Shown: positions 27,501 through 38,138 of the stretch, piece after piece | Layout: every line of letters begins with the position of its first letter | Numbering within the stretch: position 1 is the stretch's first letter | Source of the DNA: Hyphomicrobiales bacterium | GTDB taxonomy: Bacteria; Pseudomonadota; Alphaproteobacteria; Rhizobiales; Methyloligellaceae | Direction of reading: 5' to 3' | Length of the DNA: 47,016 bases | Assembly (NCBI GenBank): GCA_028280515.1 | Contig: JANQLP010000201.1 | Span: 1 to 47,016 of the forward strand | Notes under the pieces: generated by a model | Seen by the model: only the letters and a program-made list of their open reading frames with translations | Told to the model about the DNA's origin: nothing | Database searches by the model: none | Made by a program: the position numbers and the translations under genes

Positions 27501-28622
27501 TCTGCCGGTGTCAAACACCCGTTGCGGAAGTCCCGGTTGCCGGGTTTCAGAGGATGCTTCCAGCGCCTCCTTGAAAGGTTCAAAGCGCTCGGGATCGGAG
27601 CAATACCAGGACCCTGCCGGCCGCGATTTCGCCGGACCGTCATTGGAGGGAAGGTGGACGTGACCGACTTCCCAGCCGGTGAAATCGCAGATGCGCGTGA
27701 GGCAGTTCGCATAAGCGAGTTCCGCGTCCTTGGATTCGTTTGCCTCGGCGGCGACGGTGGTCATGAGGTCCATCGCCGCGGCCTGGGCTTCAAGCAACTC
27801 GTTCTGCGCCACGGGCGCGCTGATGTCCGTGTGATGTCCGATGATGTAACCGTCCGGTGTGACGGTTCGTGCCACAAGGATCGTCCGCCCGTCCGGAAGG
27901 CGCCGTTGCTCCTCCGTGTTCGTTTTGAACATTTTGGCGGAATAGGCCGCGACTTCCGCTTCGGACAGATCCGGGCGTCTTTTCCTCAGCGTTTCGGTGA
28001 TGTCCAGCTGAGCACCGGTCCTGGCCGCGGAATCGGGGTAGAGTTCCGACTGCGCCTTGTTCGCGAGCAGGACCTTTCCCGTGGGATCGATGATGCAAAG
28101 GGAACTGTCGATGCAGTCGATCGCCGTTTTCAGGGTTCTGAGCGTGTGCTCCGCCTCACGGCCGTCGTCATCGGCGAACACATATTGCTCCGAGACGTCC
28201 GTGCGAATGGCCGCAAAGCCGACAATGCGACCTTCAGCGTCAAACACGGGATTGATCGTCGATTGCACCCAGTACGGCGACCCGTCACGCGCGCGGTTCT
28301 TGATGGTTCCTGTCCAGGTCTTCCCGGAAACGACGGTCGACCACATTTCCTCGTAGAAGACCGCCGGGTGATGGTCGGACTTGAGTACGCGGTGGGTCTG
28401 CCCAATGAGTTCGTCGCGCGTATATCTGCTGACCTCACAGAACCTGTCATTGGCGTAGATGATGCGCCCGGCACGATCGGTCACCGAGACCAGGAGGTGG
28501 CTTTCGACCATCATCTGCAGCGCACTGAGCATTCGCGAGTGCCGCGTGAAATGACCTATCGCGTCGCGCAGACTGTCGTTGCCCGATGGCGGCGAAATCG
28601 GCTGTTGGTCTGTCGAATCCAT
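24510..28622 (-). CDS. Cytosolic multi-PAS/GAF hybrid-free histidine kinase
   Basis: A 1370-residue soluble kinase with no membrane segment. In order it has an Aer-like PAS (VTDRAGRIIYANDRF, about 45-150), a second PAS (IIDPTGKVLLANKA), a GAF domain (about 300-460, ending VLEFYAS), a PAS_7-type module (GLCMFDADERLIVCNERY), two closely similar PAS modules with GIWINPDERHR and GIWVNPEDRQR, a PAS_3 module (WRFNPATMAFTYV), a seventh PAS (WIWECDEELRFTYFSE), and a coiled coil. The HisKA box is SMASHEFRTPLAI, the N-box NLLSNAVKYAP and the G-boxes DQGVGID and GTGIGLNLVKTL. The two similar PAS modules suggest internal duplication. The Cys or His needed for haem or flavin cannot be judged by eye, so the signal is unknown. 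I start at MDSTDQQ; the frame is open 40 codons further upstream. Confidence 0.9.
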   Translation of the reverse strand: MDSTDQQPISPPSGNDSLRDAIGHFTRHSRMLSALQMMVESHLLVSVTDRAGRIIYANDRFCEVSRYTRDELIGQTHRVLKSDHHPAVFYEEMWSTVVSGKTWTGTIKNRARDGSPYWVQSTINPVFDAEGRIVGFAAIRTDVSEQYVFADDDGREAEHTLRTLKTAIDCIDSSLCIIDPTGKVLLANKAQSELYPDSAARTGAQLDITETLRKRRPDLSEAEVAAYSAKMFKTNTEEQRRLPDGRTILVARTVTPDGYIIGHHTDISAPVAQNELLEAQAAAMDLMTTVAAEANESKDAELAYANCLTRICDFTGWEVGHVHLPSNDGPAKSRPAGSWYCSDPERFEPFKEALEASSETRQPGLPQRVFDTGRPVWLRDITTEPGFPHADAAQGSGIVGGCAFPVYVGEQIVAVLEFYASQPIEPGPTLEDVLTYVCTQMGRVAERDRAEKELMKRVAAELKRWDRRLVEQNQRFNAALENMSQGLCMFDADERLIVCNERYSALYGLTADLVKPGTTLSEIVRHRIDNGLYAEGSPEAYIKERQAWARTKIVERALHHLSDGRVLAVSKRPLPGGGWVSTHDDITEQHEAQKALQQSREMSSKAFRASPAAMAITELADGSYLDVNETWMTLLGYDHAEALASSAVELGIWINPDERHRFLDQINTSGSVRSFEAQFRTRDNRVLDVLVSGERLELEGTSRLLAAATDITERKRTEKALVESQELFLKAFQLSPVALAISDPDNGSYSDVNDAWMEMFGFSREEARQSTALDLGIWVNPEDRQRLRGLMRTSGGSVRDFEAIQRKKDGTLLNVLIYCGYVEVRGEMLLFFAIHDITQRKKAEKALRFSEQRFKNLIETLNVVPWRFNPATMAFTYVGPQAEEMFGYPIEDWYHENFWINSIHPDDREKTIQTCTEATERCEDHDFEYRMLKADGGEVWIRDIVSVVAEDGQVIELRGILMDISARKRAELALRQSEQRFKDIAEVSSDWIWECDEELRFTYFSERFLEITGVQTMDLLGKTRTEIGRKGDADWARHIADLEARKPFRDFRYSIKTERGRRHWSVSGRPVFDECGTFRGYRGTGADLTHEVEAERELIRHRDHLQELVNEATAELKTRAEELRQALEKEKELNELQRQFVSMASHEFRTPLAIIDSAAQRLRRRAGQAESTDVNKRVDKIRSAVGRMTRLMESTLIAARLDAGRPTIQVDDCAIADLIREICDRHQEIAESHRISCQLHELPQTIKADPLALEQIFANLLSNAVKYAPDAPDIHVVAHCDAGHIVIRVRDQGVGIDQDELPRMFQRFFRARTSAGIAGTGIGLNLVKTLVELHGGSVEVESKKGQGSLFTVRLPVDGPGAAKDGETKAA

Positions 28623-28904
28623 CGCAGGGGCCCGTCTGCCAAAATCCGGACGCCGGACTGACCTCGTTACCGGGTCCGCATAAGACCCTGATTTGCGACG
28701 ATTCGGTGCGGCGAATGACTTACAGCTCGAAGCTATTTGCAAGTGGTGAATATCTGGTTGACCGCAGTCACCAGAAAACGTCCGTATCCTGAAAGGATCG
28801 CGGCGTGCTTCTTACTGTTGCAGGGAAGAAAATGGCTGATTTCGCGTGCGACGTGGCGATCAGGACTTGAGTTCGCGGTTTGCCGCGGACGGGGAGCCAA
28901 TATG

Positions 28905-28935
28905 AAAACCCCGACGCGCATCGCGCATCGGGGTT
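28905..28935 (-). terminator. Rho-independent terminator of carD
   Basis: Read on the minus strand, AACCCCGATGCGC pairs with GCGCGTCGGGGTT around a short GAT loop and is followed by TTTTC, 35 bases beyond the carD stop. It is the only recognisable element in the 347 bases between the kinase gene and carD (28623-28969); the remainder would contain the kinase promoter, for which I see no clear sequence. Confidence 0.85.
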
Positions 28936-28969
28936 GAATACTGAATCAGGACTGGTCGGTACGACGCGT

Positions 28970-29536
28970 TCAGGCGGCCGCCTGCGCGGCGTCACTGTCC
29001 TGCGCTGCCTGGATAGCGCGTGCGCTTTTCGACAGGTATTCATCGATTTTTGCCACCGCGCTTTCCTCATCGAGTTTTTGCACGGCTGCGATCTCGCGTG
29101 CCATACGGTCAAGCGCGGCTTCATAGAGTTGGCGCTCGGAATACGACTGTTCCGGCTGAGACTCCGACCTGTAGAGGTCACGAACGACCTCGGCGATCGA
29201 AACCAGGCTTCCGGAATTGATCTTGGCCTCATACTCCTGCGCGCGCCGGCTCCACATCGTCCGCTTGACCCGCGCCTTGCCCTTGAGTGTCGTCAGCGCC
29301 TTCTTGACCACCGACTCCTCGGACAGCTTGCGCATTCCGACCTGCTCTGACTTTTCGGTAGGCACGCGAAGGGTCATCTTGTCCTTCTCAAAATTGATGA
29401 CGAACAGCTCAAGCTTTGCGCCTGCGACTTCTTCTTCATCAATCGAAATGATCCGTCCGACGCCATGAGCCGGATAAACGATCTGCTCGTTCGTACGAAA
29501 ACCTTTTCTCTGCTGTGGTTTTTTCTTGGCGGTCAT
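28970..29536 (-). CDS. carD: CarD/CdnL-family transcription regulator
   Basis: A 188-residue protein. Residues about 12-80 form the RNA-polymerase-interacting domain (EQIVYPAHGVGRIISIDEEE, LRVPTEKSEQVGMRKLS), which binds the beta subunit. The helical C-terminal part, with RVKRTMWSRRAQEYEAKINS and SLVSIAEVVRDLYR, contacts promoter DNA next to the -10 region. CarD stabilises open complexes at many housekeeping promoters, rRNA included. The C-terminus is an Ala/Gln/Asp tail. It follows fdxA, the S4 gene and the helicase in the same direction, but the 650-base gap with a repeat in it argues for its own promoter. Confidence 0.95.
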   Translation of the reverse strand: MTAKKKPQQRKGFRTNEQIVYPAHGVGRIISIDEEEVAGAKLELFVINFEKDKMTLRVPTEKSEQVGMRKLSEESVVKKALTTLKGKARVKRTMWSRRAQEYEAKINSGSLVSIAEVVRDLYRSESQPEQSYSERQLYEAALDRMAREIAAVQKLDEESAVAKIDEYLSKSARAIQAAQDSDAAQAAA

Positions 29537-30049
29537 ACGCTCTCTTTCTCACTCTCAAGTCGTTTGTGGCGGCGGCACGCATCGTGCCGCCGGCGCAGCC
29601 TCACGTCACCCGCTATGGCAGGCAATGAAAAGACGGCAGAAACATCCGCTAGACCTGCGCCGTCTTCCCTGCAAAACCGGGAGGGTATCCGCAGGACATC
29701 TGCCGGTTTGTTCCTCCCGCTCCAAATGGCGCTGCTGCTTTTTGCAGATCCAATCGCGAGCCATTCCTGGGTTCATTCTGCTCGGCTCTTGATGTGGGTC
29801 GAAAAAAAATCCGCCCCAATCCGGACGGTTCATTCTGCTCCCACGGCTCACTGCGCCATTTCGAACATGAATGTAACACAATTTTAGCAAAATCGGAAGC
29901 GGGTCACGTGGTTTGCGTCACAAATTGTCGTGCCTGCACGGGCAATTGGCCGCGTATGGTTAACGCAAAATGTCCGTTTTCGGCCGCGTCGGCCGCGATT
30001 TGCCTCGCTTTTCCGTATATCTGGCGCGAGGCTCCGTAACGTCCGTCCT
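29537..30049. other. carD upstream region without genes
   Basis: 513 bases without a supportable gene. A 14-base direct repeat GGTTCATTCTGCTC lies at 29770-29783 and 29827-29840 (57 bases apart, about 5.4 helical turns), with a run of eight A at 29802-29809 between. Further upstream at 29956-29963 ATGGTTAA reads TTAACCAT on the minus strand, which resembles a CtrA half-site; one half-site alone is weak evidence. The carD promoter should be here. The longest frames are open only by chance and overlap one another on both strands. Confidence 0.5.
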
Positions 30050-30191
30050 AGAGCAAAATCCGATTAGGTTGACTCACCCTGTTTCAACCTAATCGGATAA
30101 ATTTGCTCTATATCTTTCTTGAAGTGTTAGAGCATCTTTATGCGTTCGGATTTCGCGACGAAACGCGTCAATCTGAACGCATGATGCTCTA
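30050..30191. repeat. Dispersed composite palindromic repeat, copy 2
   Basis: Two palindromes joined by about 20 bases. The first (30050-30109) pairs AGAGCAAAATCCGATTAGGTTG with CAACCTAATCGGAT...TTTGCTCT. The second (30129-30190) pairs AGAGCATC...ATGCGTTCGGATT with AATCTGAACGCATGATGCTCT around GCGACGAAACGCG. Its last bases form the stop codon of fdxA. The right part recurs at 1-97. It could act as a transcript-end hairpin for the fdxA message. Confidence 0.85.
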
Positions 30192-30527
30192 GTCGCCTTC
30201 GCCGGGATTGGCCGAAAAATACTTGTCGAACTTGTCCTTCTCGTCGACAAAATCGTCGGCGGACGAGGGCGGGTCTTTCTTCGCCGTGATGTTCGGCCAC
30301 TTTTCCGAATAGTCGCGATTGACCTCCAGCCACTTTTCAAGATCCGGCTCGGTATCCGGCTGGATTGCTTCCACGGGACATTCCGGTTCACAGACGCCAC
30401 AGTCGATACACTCGTCGGGATGTATCACCAGCATGTTCTCGCCTTCGTAGAAGCAGTCGACGGGACACACCTCCACGCAATCGGTGTATTTGCATTTGAT
30501 GCAATTCTCGTTGACGATATACGTCAT
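30189..30527 (-). CDS. fdxA: Seven-iron ferredoxin FdxA
   Basis: A 112-residue ferredoxin of the Azotobacter FdI type. Cysteines 9, 17 and 21 lie in [16 protein letters not shown] and the second cluster is [13 protein letters not shown]. The spacing fits one [3Fe-4S] and one [4Fe-4S] cluster, with the extra cysteine of CIKC also kept. The charged C-terminal tail (from about 60) is the usual one. The open frame extends 66 codons upstream, but GGTGGAG before MTYIVNENC decides the start. The stop codon lies in the palindromic repeat. The gene follows the S4 gene by 145 bases; the helicase-S4-fdxA-carD order is common in Hyphomicrobiales. Confidence 0.96.
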   Translation of the reverse strand: MTYIVNENCIKCKYTDCVEVCPVDCFYEGENMLVIHPDECIDCGVCEPECPVEAIQPDTEPDLEKWLEVNRDYSEKWPNITAKKDPPSSADDFVDEKDKFDKYFSANPGEGD

Positions 30528-30672
30528 ACAGGCATCTCCACCTTCACTGTGTACGCGCCGGCACCAAAGTGAATATGTGGCCGGGGCATTGGCAGTCAAT
30601 ATGTCGTTCTGGCGTACTGTGAAGCCGGGCGACTTACTAGACCAATCGGCAGGCACGCTCAAGCGGTGACTT

Positions 30673-31093
30673 CTAGGGCGCGTCAGGATCGTGCGCCGGA
30701 TGTGCGTGGTTTGAGACCCACGCATCGATGCGGCGCCTGTCGCGTTTGGTCGGACGGCCGGATCCCTTGACCCTTGCGGCCGGGTCGGCGGCGGACGGCG
30801 CCTCCGATTTTCCGGGTTGGCGGGCCGGACTCAAATCTTCGTAAAGTGTGGCCGCTTCGGCCGCGGGGCCGCGACGGGTGCCGCCATCCACGACCTTCAG
30901 AATACGGACACGTCCGTGGATCATCAGCGTGACGACGTCTCCCGGACGAACGGTCTGGCTCGGCCGTGATGCGCGCACGCGATTGACGCGCGCCTTGCCG
31001 GTGCCGATCAGCCGGGCGGCGAGGGACCGCGTTTTCGCGACACGCGTGAACCAGAGCCACTTGTCCAGCCGCTGGCTGCGTCCTTCGCGGCGT

Positions 31094-31101
<8 letters not shown>
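30673..31101 (-). CDS. S4-domain RNA-binding protein (Hsp15-like)
   Basis: A 142-residue protein with an N-terminal S4 domain ([20 protein letters not shown], then [24 protein letters not shown]) at about residues 10-75, and a disordered basic tail ending near DRRRIDAW, which is a conserved block of this family. Hsp15 (HslR) binds free 50S subunits carrying nascent chains after heat stress; whether the alphaproteobacterial proteins do the same is not established. The gene overlaps the end of the helicase gene by eight bases, suggesting coupled translation. Confidence 0.9.
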
Positions 31102-34021
<2,920 letters not shown>

Positions 34022-34503
34022 GTCTTGGAGACCCCAGCCCCGCGAAGGGCAACTGATAGCGCAGAATATGAGACGGAATTATGCGCTTCTCTTAAGAATT
34101 GGAACAATTATGGAACGAACCCGGCCCGAATCGCTGACTCTGAGAGATTCAACCTTCGTTCACTACGATATCTTGAATCCGTTTCAGTGTTTTGGCCTCA
34201 ACCGCTCGCGCCCGGGTCAAAAGCAAGCCGGTGTTTTCCACCGATTGTTAACAGGCTTTCCAGAATGGGCCAAATGGCGGCGGCTCCATCGGGTCTTGAG
34301 TCATCCCGGGTTATTAACACTTCGAATAACACGCGAACGAACCATGTCCGAATCAGGGGAACATTAATTTTCATCACTTGTTCCATACAAGATATTGATT
34401 TTCAGGCCGTTCCGTTAACTTCCGAACCGCTGTGAATTTGACAAATCGCCTCACCCGGGAGCAAGGCGTTAACATATGCGCCGCATGGACGCACGCCACC
34501 CCC
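34022..34503. other. Intergenic region upstream of the helicase gene
   Basis: 482 bases, AT-richer than the coding DNA on either side, with no convincing gene. It contains GTTATTAACACTTCGAATAAC (34310-34330), a short inverted repeat, and several GTTAAC hexamers (34246, 34413, 34468 approximately). These may belong to the helicase promoter, but no -10/-35 pair stands out. Chance frames on both strands cross it. Confidence 0.4.
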
Positions 34504-35388
34504 TCAGCGGACGACGGCGAACTTCTTAAAGCCGGGGATTTCGACGTGGAACGCGGTGGACGTTGCCGACGCCTTGCCGTACGGAGTCGGAACCGACACA
34601 TGATAGGGGATGTACATCCCGTTCTTCGGCACCTCGATCAGCCAGACCTCCATCTCGTCTGTCGCGGCCATGAACTGCACGCCGGAATTGTCCGGCTTGT
34701 AACCGGCGATGGGCTCATACTTGATCCGGCAGACAACCGCCGGTCCCTTGTAACCCTTCTTCCGGCGCTTCTTCTTGACCTGAATCGTCTTCTTGTGCGT
34801 CAGCACCAGATCGAAGCGCTGCTTTCCGTCGAACACCGGAACGCGCCCGGGGCAGACAGAGCCGTCCTTGTTGCGCCTTGAGGTCTTGGCGGTGAAGAAG
34901 ATGGCGCTGAGCGGGTCAAGCACGCCTTTGACGTGTGCATCGGTCACGGGAATGGTCTTAGAACTGTTGGAGAAGGGCGGTTTGGCCATGACGTATGAGA
35001 CCGAGTCGTTCTCGAACATCATCGCAAGTTCGCCTTTCCGCTTCTTGGTCTTGAAGTTGAAGGCGAACGATGCAGGCTTCGGACCGTTCTTGGTTACGGC
35101 TCCAGCGGTCGTGGTCCCGCCCTTGATCTCGAACAGGAATTTGGTGAGGAATTTAAGCTCACCCTGGCCGCGCAGCGAATAGCTTTCCTCGTTGACGTTC
35201 GACCAGACTTCGAACTCGCCCAGCTTCACGCCCGCAAAGCGAATGGAATAGACCGCGGCGAGGCGTGCATGCGTTGGCGCTGCCGTGACCGCATCGGAGG
35301 ACGGAGGCACAAACACGACCCCGGCAAGCGCGACAACGCCGGAGATCGCAAGGGTTTTTCCCCTTCTTATGGCGTCAGTCGTCCTCAT
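34504..35388 (-). CDS. DUF3108 exported protein
   Basis: A 294-residue protein with a signal peptide (TLAISGVVALAGVVFVPPSSDA). Its mature part has the DUF3108 features: AVYSIRFAGVKLGEFEVWSN at the start, GELKFLTKFLFEIKGG, then VLDPLSAIFF, and a close with PYGKASATSTAFHVEIPGFK. The fold is probably a beta-barrel-like sheet in the periplasm; the family has no established function. A Lys-rich loop (KKTIQVKKKRRKKGYKG) is unusually basic. The start at MRTTDAIRR is uncertain; an ATG five codons upstream is equally possible and neither has a strong ribosome site. The frame stays open far upstream but that part runs antisense to rpmB and is not coding. It diverges from rpmB. Confidence 0.85.
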   Translation of the reverse strand: MRTTDAIRRGKTLAISGVVALAGVVFVPPSSDAVTAAPTHARLAAVYSIRFAGVKLGEFEVWSNVNEESYSLRGQGELKFLTKFLFEIKGGTTTAGAVTKNGPKPASFAFNFKTKKRKGELAMMFENDSVSYVMAKPPFSNSSKTIPVTDAHVKGVLDPLSAIFFTAKTSRRNKDGSVCPGRVPVFDGKQRFDLVLTHKKTIQVKKKRRKKGYKGPAVVCRIKYEPIAGYKPDNSGVQFMAATDEMEVWLIEVPKNGMYIPYHVSVPTPYGKASATSTAFHVEIPGFKKFAVVR

Positions 35389-35620
35389 TGAATCGCGTCG
35401 CATCTCGCAAGTCGTGCCAGCGGGCCACAGACTTGCCTTGGTTATTCCGGGAATTCGACAATTATGTGTTTGAGCCGCGCCCACCATGCACCAGTTCGCC
35501 GAGTCGCACAAACACAAGGTGGAAGGCGGCCGTGTCGCTTGACGGCTGTTCCCGGGCCTCGTATACCATCGCGCCGTCCGCAAATGCGGAGTGGAATTAC
35601 AAGTTTCGAGGAGCAGAACC

Positions 35621-35911
35621 ATGTCGCGGCGTTGTGAACTGACCGGCAAGGCCGTACTCGCCGGAAACAATGTCAGCCACGCGCACAACAAGACGCGGCG
35701 GCGCTTCCTGCCCAATCTGTGCAATGTGAGCCTCATGAGCGAGGCGCTCGGCCGGAACGTCAGGCTGAAAGTGAGCGCCAGCGCGCTACGCACCGTCGAG
35801 CATCGCGGCGGTCTTGATGCCTTTCTGGCCAAGGCCAAGAATGCGGAACTGTCGCTCAAGGCGCGCCGCATCAAGCGGCAGGTCGAAAAAGCGCAAACCG
35901 CCGCCTCGTAA
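35621..35911 (+). CDS. rpmB: 50S ribosomal protein L28
   Basis: A 96-residue L28 beginning [20 protein letters not shown] and containing [16 protein letters not shown] and [20 protein letters not shown]. It keeps the two cysteines at positions 5 and 34 (no full zinc set). GAGGAGC lies seven bases before the ATG, so the start is firm; the open frame reaches ten codons further. It is a large-subunit protein needed for 70S assembly. The divergent DUF3108 gene is 232 bases away, and the next gene begins on the base after the stop. Confidence 0.97.
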   Translation: MSRRCELTGKAVLAGNNVSHAHNKTRRRFLPNLCNVSLMSEALGRNVRLKVSASALRTVEHRGGLDAFLAKAKNAELSLKARRIKRQVEKAQTAAS

Positions 35912-36544
35912 GTGGGCGAAGGTCCGGACACGCAACACAGGCTGAAGCAGCATGCGCCCGCGGCGGAGCGGAACGCCGCGCCCATTCTTGACGTGCTGAG
36001 GCAATGCCTTCCCGGTACGGGCAAGGTGTTGGAGATCGCGAGCGGCAGCGGCCAGCACGCCTGCCATTTTGCGCGCGCGTTGCCTCAGATCGTCTGGCAG
36101 CCCAGCGATCGCGATGCCGGCGCGCGGGCAAGCATTCACGCCTGGCGGGATGATGCGGGCCTGGAGAATCTGCAAGCGCCTCTCGATGTCGATGTCATGG
36201 ACCCGGGCTGGTCGGGTGCGCTCGACCGGCAGTTCGATGCGGTCGTTGCCATCAATCTGATCCACGTCGCACCGTGGCTGCTTGTTGACGGGTTGCTCGG
36301 AGGCGCCGCGCGCCTTCTGGTGCCGGGTGGTCTTGTCTATCTCTACGGACCCTACAAACGTGACGGCGCGCACACTGCGCCGAGCAACGCCCGGTTCGAG
36401 GATTGGCTCCATGCGCAGGACCCTGAATGGGGCGTGCGCGATATGGCGGACATCGAGCAGGTCGGGGCGAAGCACGGCTTGCGGCTGGAGCGTGTGATCG
36501 ACATGCCGGCCAACAATTTCTCGTTGATCCTGAAACGCGCCTGA
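35912..36544 (+). CDS. DUF938 SAM-dependent methyltransferase-like protein
   Basis: A 210-residue class I methyltransferase-like protein of the DUF938 family. It starts with a conserved AERNAAPILDVLRQCL, then the SAM loop VLEIASGSGQHACHFA near residue 40, WQPSDRDAG (acidic ribose-binding Asp), FDAVVAINLIHVAPW and LYGPYKRDGAHTAPSNARF, and ends MPANNFSLILKR. The GTG start follows the rpmB stop without a gap, so it is likely translated by reinitiation. Substrate unknown. Convergent with the mscS-like gene, 21 bases away. Confidence 0.9.
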   Translation: MGEGPDTQHRLKQHAPAAERNAAPILDVLRQCLPGTGKVLEIASGSGQHACHFARALPQIVWQPSDRDAGARASIHAWRDDAGLENLQAPLDVDVMDPGWSGALDRQFDAVVAINLIHVAPWLLVDGLLGGAARLLVPGGLVYLYGPYKRDGAHTAPSNARFEDWLHAQDPEWGVRDMADIEQVGAKHGLRLERVIDMPANNFSLILKRA

Positions 36545-36565
36545 AGCCGCCAGCCGTGGAGTTGT

Positions 36566-38068
36566 TCAGGATACCGGCTTCGGCTTGCGGGCCCTCCGCG
36601 CGGCGGGTTTGCGGACTGTAGCCGGTTTGCGAGAAGCCGCCGGCGCGAGTCCGGTTGAACCGTCATCGAAAATCAGGTGCCTGTGCGGATAGGGGATCTC
36701 GATACCGTGTGCCTTGAACGTATCCCACAGGGCGAGGAATGCCTGGCCGCGGACATTTGTCAGGCCGTTCTTCGGATCGCGAATCCAGAACCGAAGCACA
36801 AAATCGACGGACGAATCCCCGAAGCCGATCACGTGGCACACCGGACCCGGCCGGTCGATCACCCGGTCGATCTGTCCCACCGCCTCCATGGCCAGCTTGC
36901 GCACCTCATGCGGGTCGGCGTCATAGCTCACGCCGAACTTGATTTCGAGGCGGACGTTCCGTGTGCTGTAGGACCAGTTGACGACCTGTTCGGAAACGAA
37001 ACTCTCGTTCGGAATGAGATACTCGACGCCGTCGCGCGTGATGACCGACACGTAGCGCGACTTGAGCGCGTTGATCCAGCCGAACGTGTCGCCGAGCGAA
37101 ATCACGTCGCCCGGTTTGATGGAGCGGTCCGACAGGATGATGACGCCGCTGATCAGGTTCGACGCGACCTTCTGCAGGCCGAATCCGATGCCCAGGCCGA
37201 GCGCGCCGGAGAACACGGTGAGTGCCGTCAGATCGATGCCGACCGCAGAGATGGTCGCAAGCACCGCGACGGTGAGAAGCGTGAACTTCACGAACTTGGC
37301 GATCAGCACCTGAAGCGCGGGTGCAATGTCCTCGCTCCGTTTGAGCCGCCGTTCGGTGAAATTGCCGATAATCGTTGCGAGCCAGGCGAGCACGGTGAGC
37401 AGCAGCACTGCCTTGATGATGGCGAGCACAGACAGTCTGAACGTTCCGATTGAGAATGCGATTGCATCGAGCGCCGCCAGCGTCTCGTCCAGCAGGCCGA
37501 CGATGTAAAGGGCTGCGACTGCCCAGGCGGCATAGAAGAAAGGTGTCGCCAGCGAGCGGTTGCGGATGAACCGAGAGATCAGTGCGATGATCACGCCGAC
37601 GAAGACGATGGTCGCGGCAATGCCGATGTAATAGCTGCGGCTCGGCCATGTCACTTCGCGCAGCGCAAAAGCGGCAAGCCACAGGGACAGCGCGAACAGA
37701 ATCCAGGTCAGACGCCTGAGCGGGATGACGAGAACGCGGAGCAGTTGCGGCTGCGACTCGATGCGGCGCATGCGCTCTTCAAAAACAGGCGTCAGCGCAT
37801 TCGACACAATGCGGGCGGCGACATAGCACAGAAGGACCACACCGATCTGAATCAGGGTCCAGGTCGAAGCCAGTTCGGCGCCGACGGCAAGCGCGGTGTC
37901 CATCACTTCGGTGATGGCCTCGTCCAGCGAAAAGTCCGGCGTTTCGATGGCCGCCGGCTCGGCCGGTGTTTTCTCCGGCGCATCCGCAACTGGAGCCTCA
38001 CCCGCAGGCGGGCTCTCGGCAGGCGCCTGTTGCACTTGCCTGAGCGGCAGTTGCGCAAATGCTGTCAC
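36566..38068 (-). CDS. MscS-family mechanosensitive channel
   Basis: A 500-residue inner-membrane protein. A Pro/Ala-rich exported N-terminal stretch (about 1-55) is followed by about six to seven hydrophobic segments, then the pore helix FSGALGLGIGFGLQKVASNLISG near residue 285, the beta domain (GDVISLGDTFGWINALKSRY, LIPNESFVSEQVVNWSY) and the alpha/beta C-terminal domain. The final 30 residues are strongly basic (KPATVRKPAARRARKPKPV). It opens under membrane tension to release osmolytes on hypo-osmotic shock. The extra N-terminal helices place it among the medium-size YnaI/YbdG-like members rather than the short MscS. Confidence 0.93.
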   Translation of the reverse strand: MTAFAQLPLRQVQQAPAESPPAGEAPVADAPEKTPAEPAAIETPDFSLDEAITEVMDTALAVGAELASTWTLIQIGVVLLCYVAARIVSNALTPVFEERMRRIESQPQLLRVLVIPLRRLTWILFALSLWLAAFALREVTWPSRSYYIGIAATIVFVGVIIALISRFIRNRSLATPFFYAAWAVAALYIVGLLDETLAALDAIAFSIGTFRLSVLAIIKAVLLLTVLAWLATIIGNFTERRLKRSEDIAPALQVLIAKFVKFTLLTVAVLATISAVGIDLTALTVFSGALGLGIGFGLQKVASNLISGVIILSDRSIKPGDVISLGDTFGWINALKSRYVSVITRDGVEYLIPNESFVSEQVVNWSYSTRNVRLEIKFGVSYDADPHEVRKLAMEAVGQIDRVIDRPGPVCHVIGFGDSSVDFVLRFWIRDPKNGLTNVRGQAFLALWDTFKAHGIEIPYPHRHLIFDDGSTGLAPAASRKPATVRKPAARRARKPKPVS

Positions 38069-38138
38069 CGTCAGGTCTCCTTGCCTGTGACGTTAGCACG
38101 ATTCACCAGAACCGCCGTCCGCGTCGGTATTTTGTGGT

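Noticed and set aside
35389-36024. N-terminal extension of the DUF3108 gene by 212 codons
   Set aside because: It would run antisense through all of rpmB, and the signal peptide begins at the internal ATG.
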